A DNA stretch of 7,612 bases, taken from Actinomycetes bacterium (lineage in GTDB: Bacteria > Actinomycetota > Actinomycetes > Actinomycetales > Microbacteriaceae). The stretch spans positions 1-7,612 of the forward strand of contig JAEYVF010000185.1 of assembly GCA_023432005.1 (NCBI GenBank), in the 5' to 3' direction. This document shows positions 6,097 through 7,612 of this stretch, piece after piece. The notes under the pieces are model-generated. The model was not told the origin of the DNA and made no database searches. It saw only the letters and a list, made by a program, of their open reading frames with translations. Made by a program: the position numbers and the translations under genes. Within the stretch, counting starts at the first letter, position 1. Each line of letters begins with the position of its first letter.

Positions 6097-7612
6097 ATGT
6101 CCGCAGCCCCCGAGACCCCCAGCCAGGCCCGGCCCGTCGTCGAGATGCGCGGCATCACGATCACGTTCCCCGGGGTCAAGGCCCTCGACGGCGTCGACTT
6201 CACCCTGCGGGGCGGCGAGGTGCACACCCTCATGGGTGAGAACGGCGCCGGCAAGTCGACGCTCATCAAGGCGCTCACGGGCGTCTACGCCATCGACGGC
6301 GGCACGATCGTCGTCGCGGGCGAGCCGCGCGAGTTCCGCGGCACCGCCGACGCGCAGGCCGCGGGCATCTCCACGGTGTACCAGGAGGTCAACCTGTGCA
6401 CCAACCTCTCGGTCGGCGAGAACGTCATGCTCGGCCACGAGGTGCGCGGCCCCCTCGGCATCGACTGGCGCGCCACCCACCGCGAGGCCGCGCGTCACCT
6501 CGAGAACCTCGGCCTCCGACTCGACACCCGCTCGCTCCTCGCGAGCCACTCCATCGCCGTGCAGCAGCTCGTCGCCATCAGCCGCGCGATGGTCACCGAC
6601 TCCCATGTGCTCGTGCTCGACGAGCCCACCTCGAGCCTCGACCGCGGCGAGGTCGAGCAGCTCTTCGGCGTCATCCGCAGCCTCCGCGACCGCGGCGTCG
6701 CCATCCTCTTCGTCACCCACTTCCTCGACCAGGTGTACGAGATCTCCGACCGCATCACGGTGCTGCGCAACGGCGCGCTCGTCGGCGAGTACCCGGTCGG
6801 GGAACTGCCCCGTCACGAGCTCATCGCGAGGATGATCGGCCGCGAGCTCGACGAGCTCGACGCCATCTCGCGCAGCGCCGACCGCGCGATCGACCGCACC
6901 GGCGAGCCCGTGCTCGACGCCGAGGGCGTCGGCCGCCGCGGGGTGCTCGAGCCCGCCGACGTCGCCGTCTACGACGGGGAGGTCGTCGGCATCGCCGGCC
7001 TCCTCGGCTCGGGCCGCACCGAGCTCGTGCGTCTGCTCACGGGCGCCGACCGCGCGGATGCCGGGCGCATCCGGGTGCGCGGGCGGGCGACGCGCATGAC
7101 CAATCCCCGCCACGCGATCGACCAGCGCATCGCCTTCTCGTCCGAGAACCGGCGCGCCGAGGGCATCGTGGGCGACCTCACCGTCGCCGAGAACATCGTG
7201 CTCGGCATCCAGGCCAAGCGCGGCGCGCTCCGCAAGATCCGCAAGGGCGAGCAGGATGCGATCGTCGCCGAGTACATACAGGCGCTCGGCGTGCGCCCCG
7301 CGAACCCGAACGCGCTCATCCGCAACCTCTCGGGCGGCAACCAGCAGAAGGTGCTGCTCGCCCGGTGGCTCGCGACCGCGCCGCAGCTCATCATCCTCGA
7401 CGAGCCCACGCGCGGCATCGACGTCGGCGCGAAGGCCGACATCCAGCGCAAGGTCGCCGAGCTCAGCGAGCAGGGCCTCGCCGTGGTGTTCATCTCCTCG
7501 GAGCTCGAGGAGGTCATCCGCATCGCCCAGCGCATCGTCGTGATGCGCGACCGTCGTAAGATCGGCGAACTGACCTCGCACGACATCGGCGTCGACGACC
7601 TGGTCGCCTTCA
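6097..7612 (+). CDS. ytfR: sugar ABC transporter ATP-binding protein, YtfR/RbsA type, C-terminus cut
   Basis: Cytoplasmic ATPase with two nucleotide-binding domains in one chain, powering import of the sugar bound by the upstream lipoprotein. 505 residues are present and the family averages about 500-510, so only a few are missing. Domain 1 has Walker A GENGAGKST (47-55), a Q-loop near VYQEVNL (94-100), Walker B VLVLDEPTSSLD (171-182) and H-loop VTH (206-208), but the signature is reduced to HSIAVQQ (151-157). Domain 2 has a Walker A with arginine for lysine, GLLGSGRTE (301-309), a full signature LSGGNQQKV (411-419), Walker B LIILDEPTRGID (431-442), and serine where the H-loop histidine would be (ISSELEE, 466-472). 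Such asymmetry is normal for RbsA-type ATPases. The start is supported by GAGGAAG at 6088-6094. It closely resembles E. coli YtfR; substrate follows from context. Confidence 0.93.
   Translation, partial: MSAAPETPSQARPVVEMRGITITFPGVKALDGVDFTLRGGEVHTLMGENGAGKSTLIKALTGVYAIDGGTIVVAGEPREFRGTADAQAAGISTVYQEVNLCTNLSVGENVMLGHEVRGPLGIDWRATHREAARHLENLGLRLDTRSLLASHSIAVQQLVAISRAMVTDSHVLVLDEPTSSLDRGEVEQLFGVIRSLRDRGVAILFVTHFLDQVYEISDRITVLRNGALVGEYPVGELPRHELIARMIGRELDELDAISRSADRAIDRTGEPVLDAEGVGRRGVLEPADVAVYDGEVVGIAGLLGSGRTELVRLLTGADRADAGRIRVRGRATRMTNPRHAIDQRIAFSSENRRAEGIVGDLTVAENIVLGIQAKRGALRKIRKGEQDAIVAEYIQALGVRPANPNALIRNLSGGNQQKVLLARWLATAPQLIILDEPTRGIDVGAKADIQRKVAELSEQGLAVVFISSELEEVIRIAQRIVVMRDRRKIGELTSHDIGVDDLVAF

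Noticed and set aside
5440..7581. 713-codon minus-strand frame opposite the transporter genes
   Set aside because: Same cause: low-complexity sequence with no family motifs, antisense to the clearly conserved binding protein and ATPase.
1..7612. Mobile element, defence system, CRISPR array or RNA gene hidden in the locus
   Set aside because: Genes are tightly packed, intact and uniform in base composition; I saw no transposase, spaced repeats, tRNA or rRNA signatures, and no terminal inverted repeats.

Overview
This window reads as an L-arabinose uptake and catabolism locus from a high-GC actinobacterium, probably Microbacteriaceae or a close relative. The lineage guess rests on very high GC, strong G/C preference at third codon positions, a probable leaderless GTG start, a lipoprotein-anchored solute-binding protein (Gram-positive style), and enrichment of GGATGC/GCATCC words, a habit I associate with that family. 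Genus cannot be set from the window.

Layout. Minus strand, in transcription order: a LacI/GalR-family regulator (4758-3748); a 66-bp gap holding a palindromic operator and a likely promoter; then a tightly overlapping catabolic operon of FGGY sugar kinase (araB role, 3681-2113), L-ribulose-5-phosphate 4-epimerase araD (2116-1415) and L-arabinose isomerase araA (1418 to the left edge, C-terminus cut off). The araB/araD and araD/araA junctions are 4-bp ATGA and GTGA overlaps. Plus strand, divergent from the regulator: a sugar-binding lipoprotein of the YtfQ type (5033-6007), a strong intercistronic hairpin, and a tandem-domain sugar ABC ATPase of the YtfR/RbsA type (6097 to the right edge, last few residues cut off). 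Permease genes would be expected just beyond the right edge.

How it works together. The ABC transporter imports a pentose, AraA converts L-arabinose to L-ribulose, the FGGY kinase phosphorylates it, and AraD epimerises L-ribulose-5-P to D-xylulose-5-P for the pentose phosphate pathway. The LacI-type protein probably represses both arms: a motif close to CGTTA(A/C)CGAA occurs in the araB promoter palindrome and twice, 11 bp apart, upstream of the transporter genes.

There is no intergenic stretch over 300 bases. The longest, 4759-5032, holds the divergent promoters and a structured leader. I saw no RNA gene, CRISPR array, insertion sequence or origin. It is a recognisable metabolic locus, not a new kind of system. 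The points of interest are the transporter type (related to a galactofuranose importer), a kinase that does not look like classical AraB, the shared operator pattern, and two strong hairpins in the transporter transcript.
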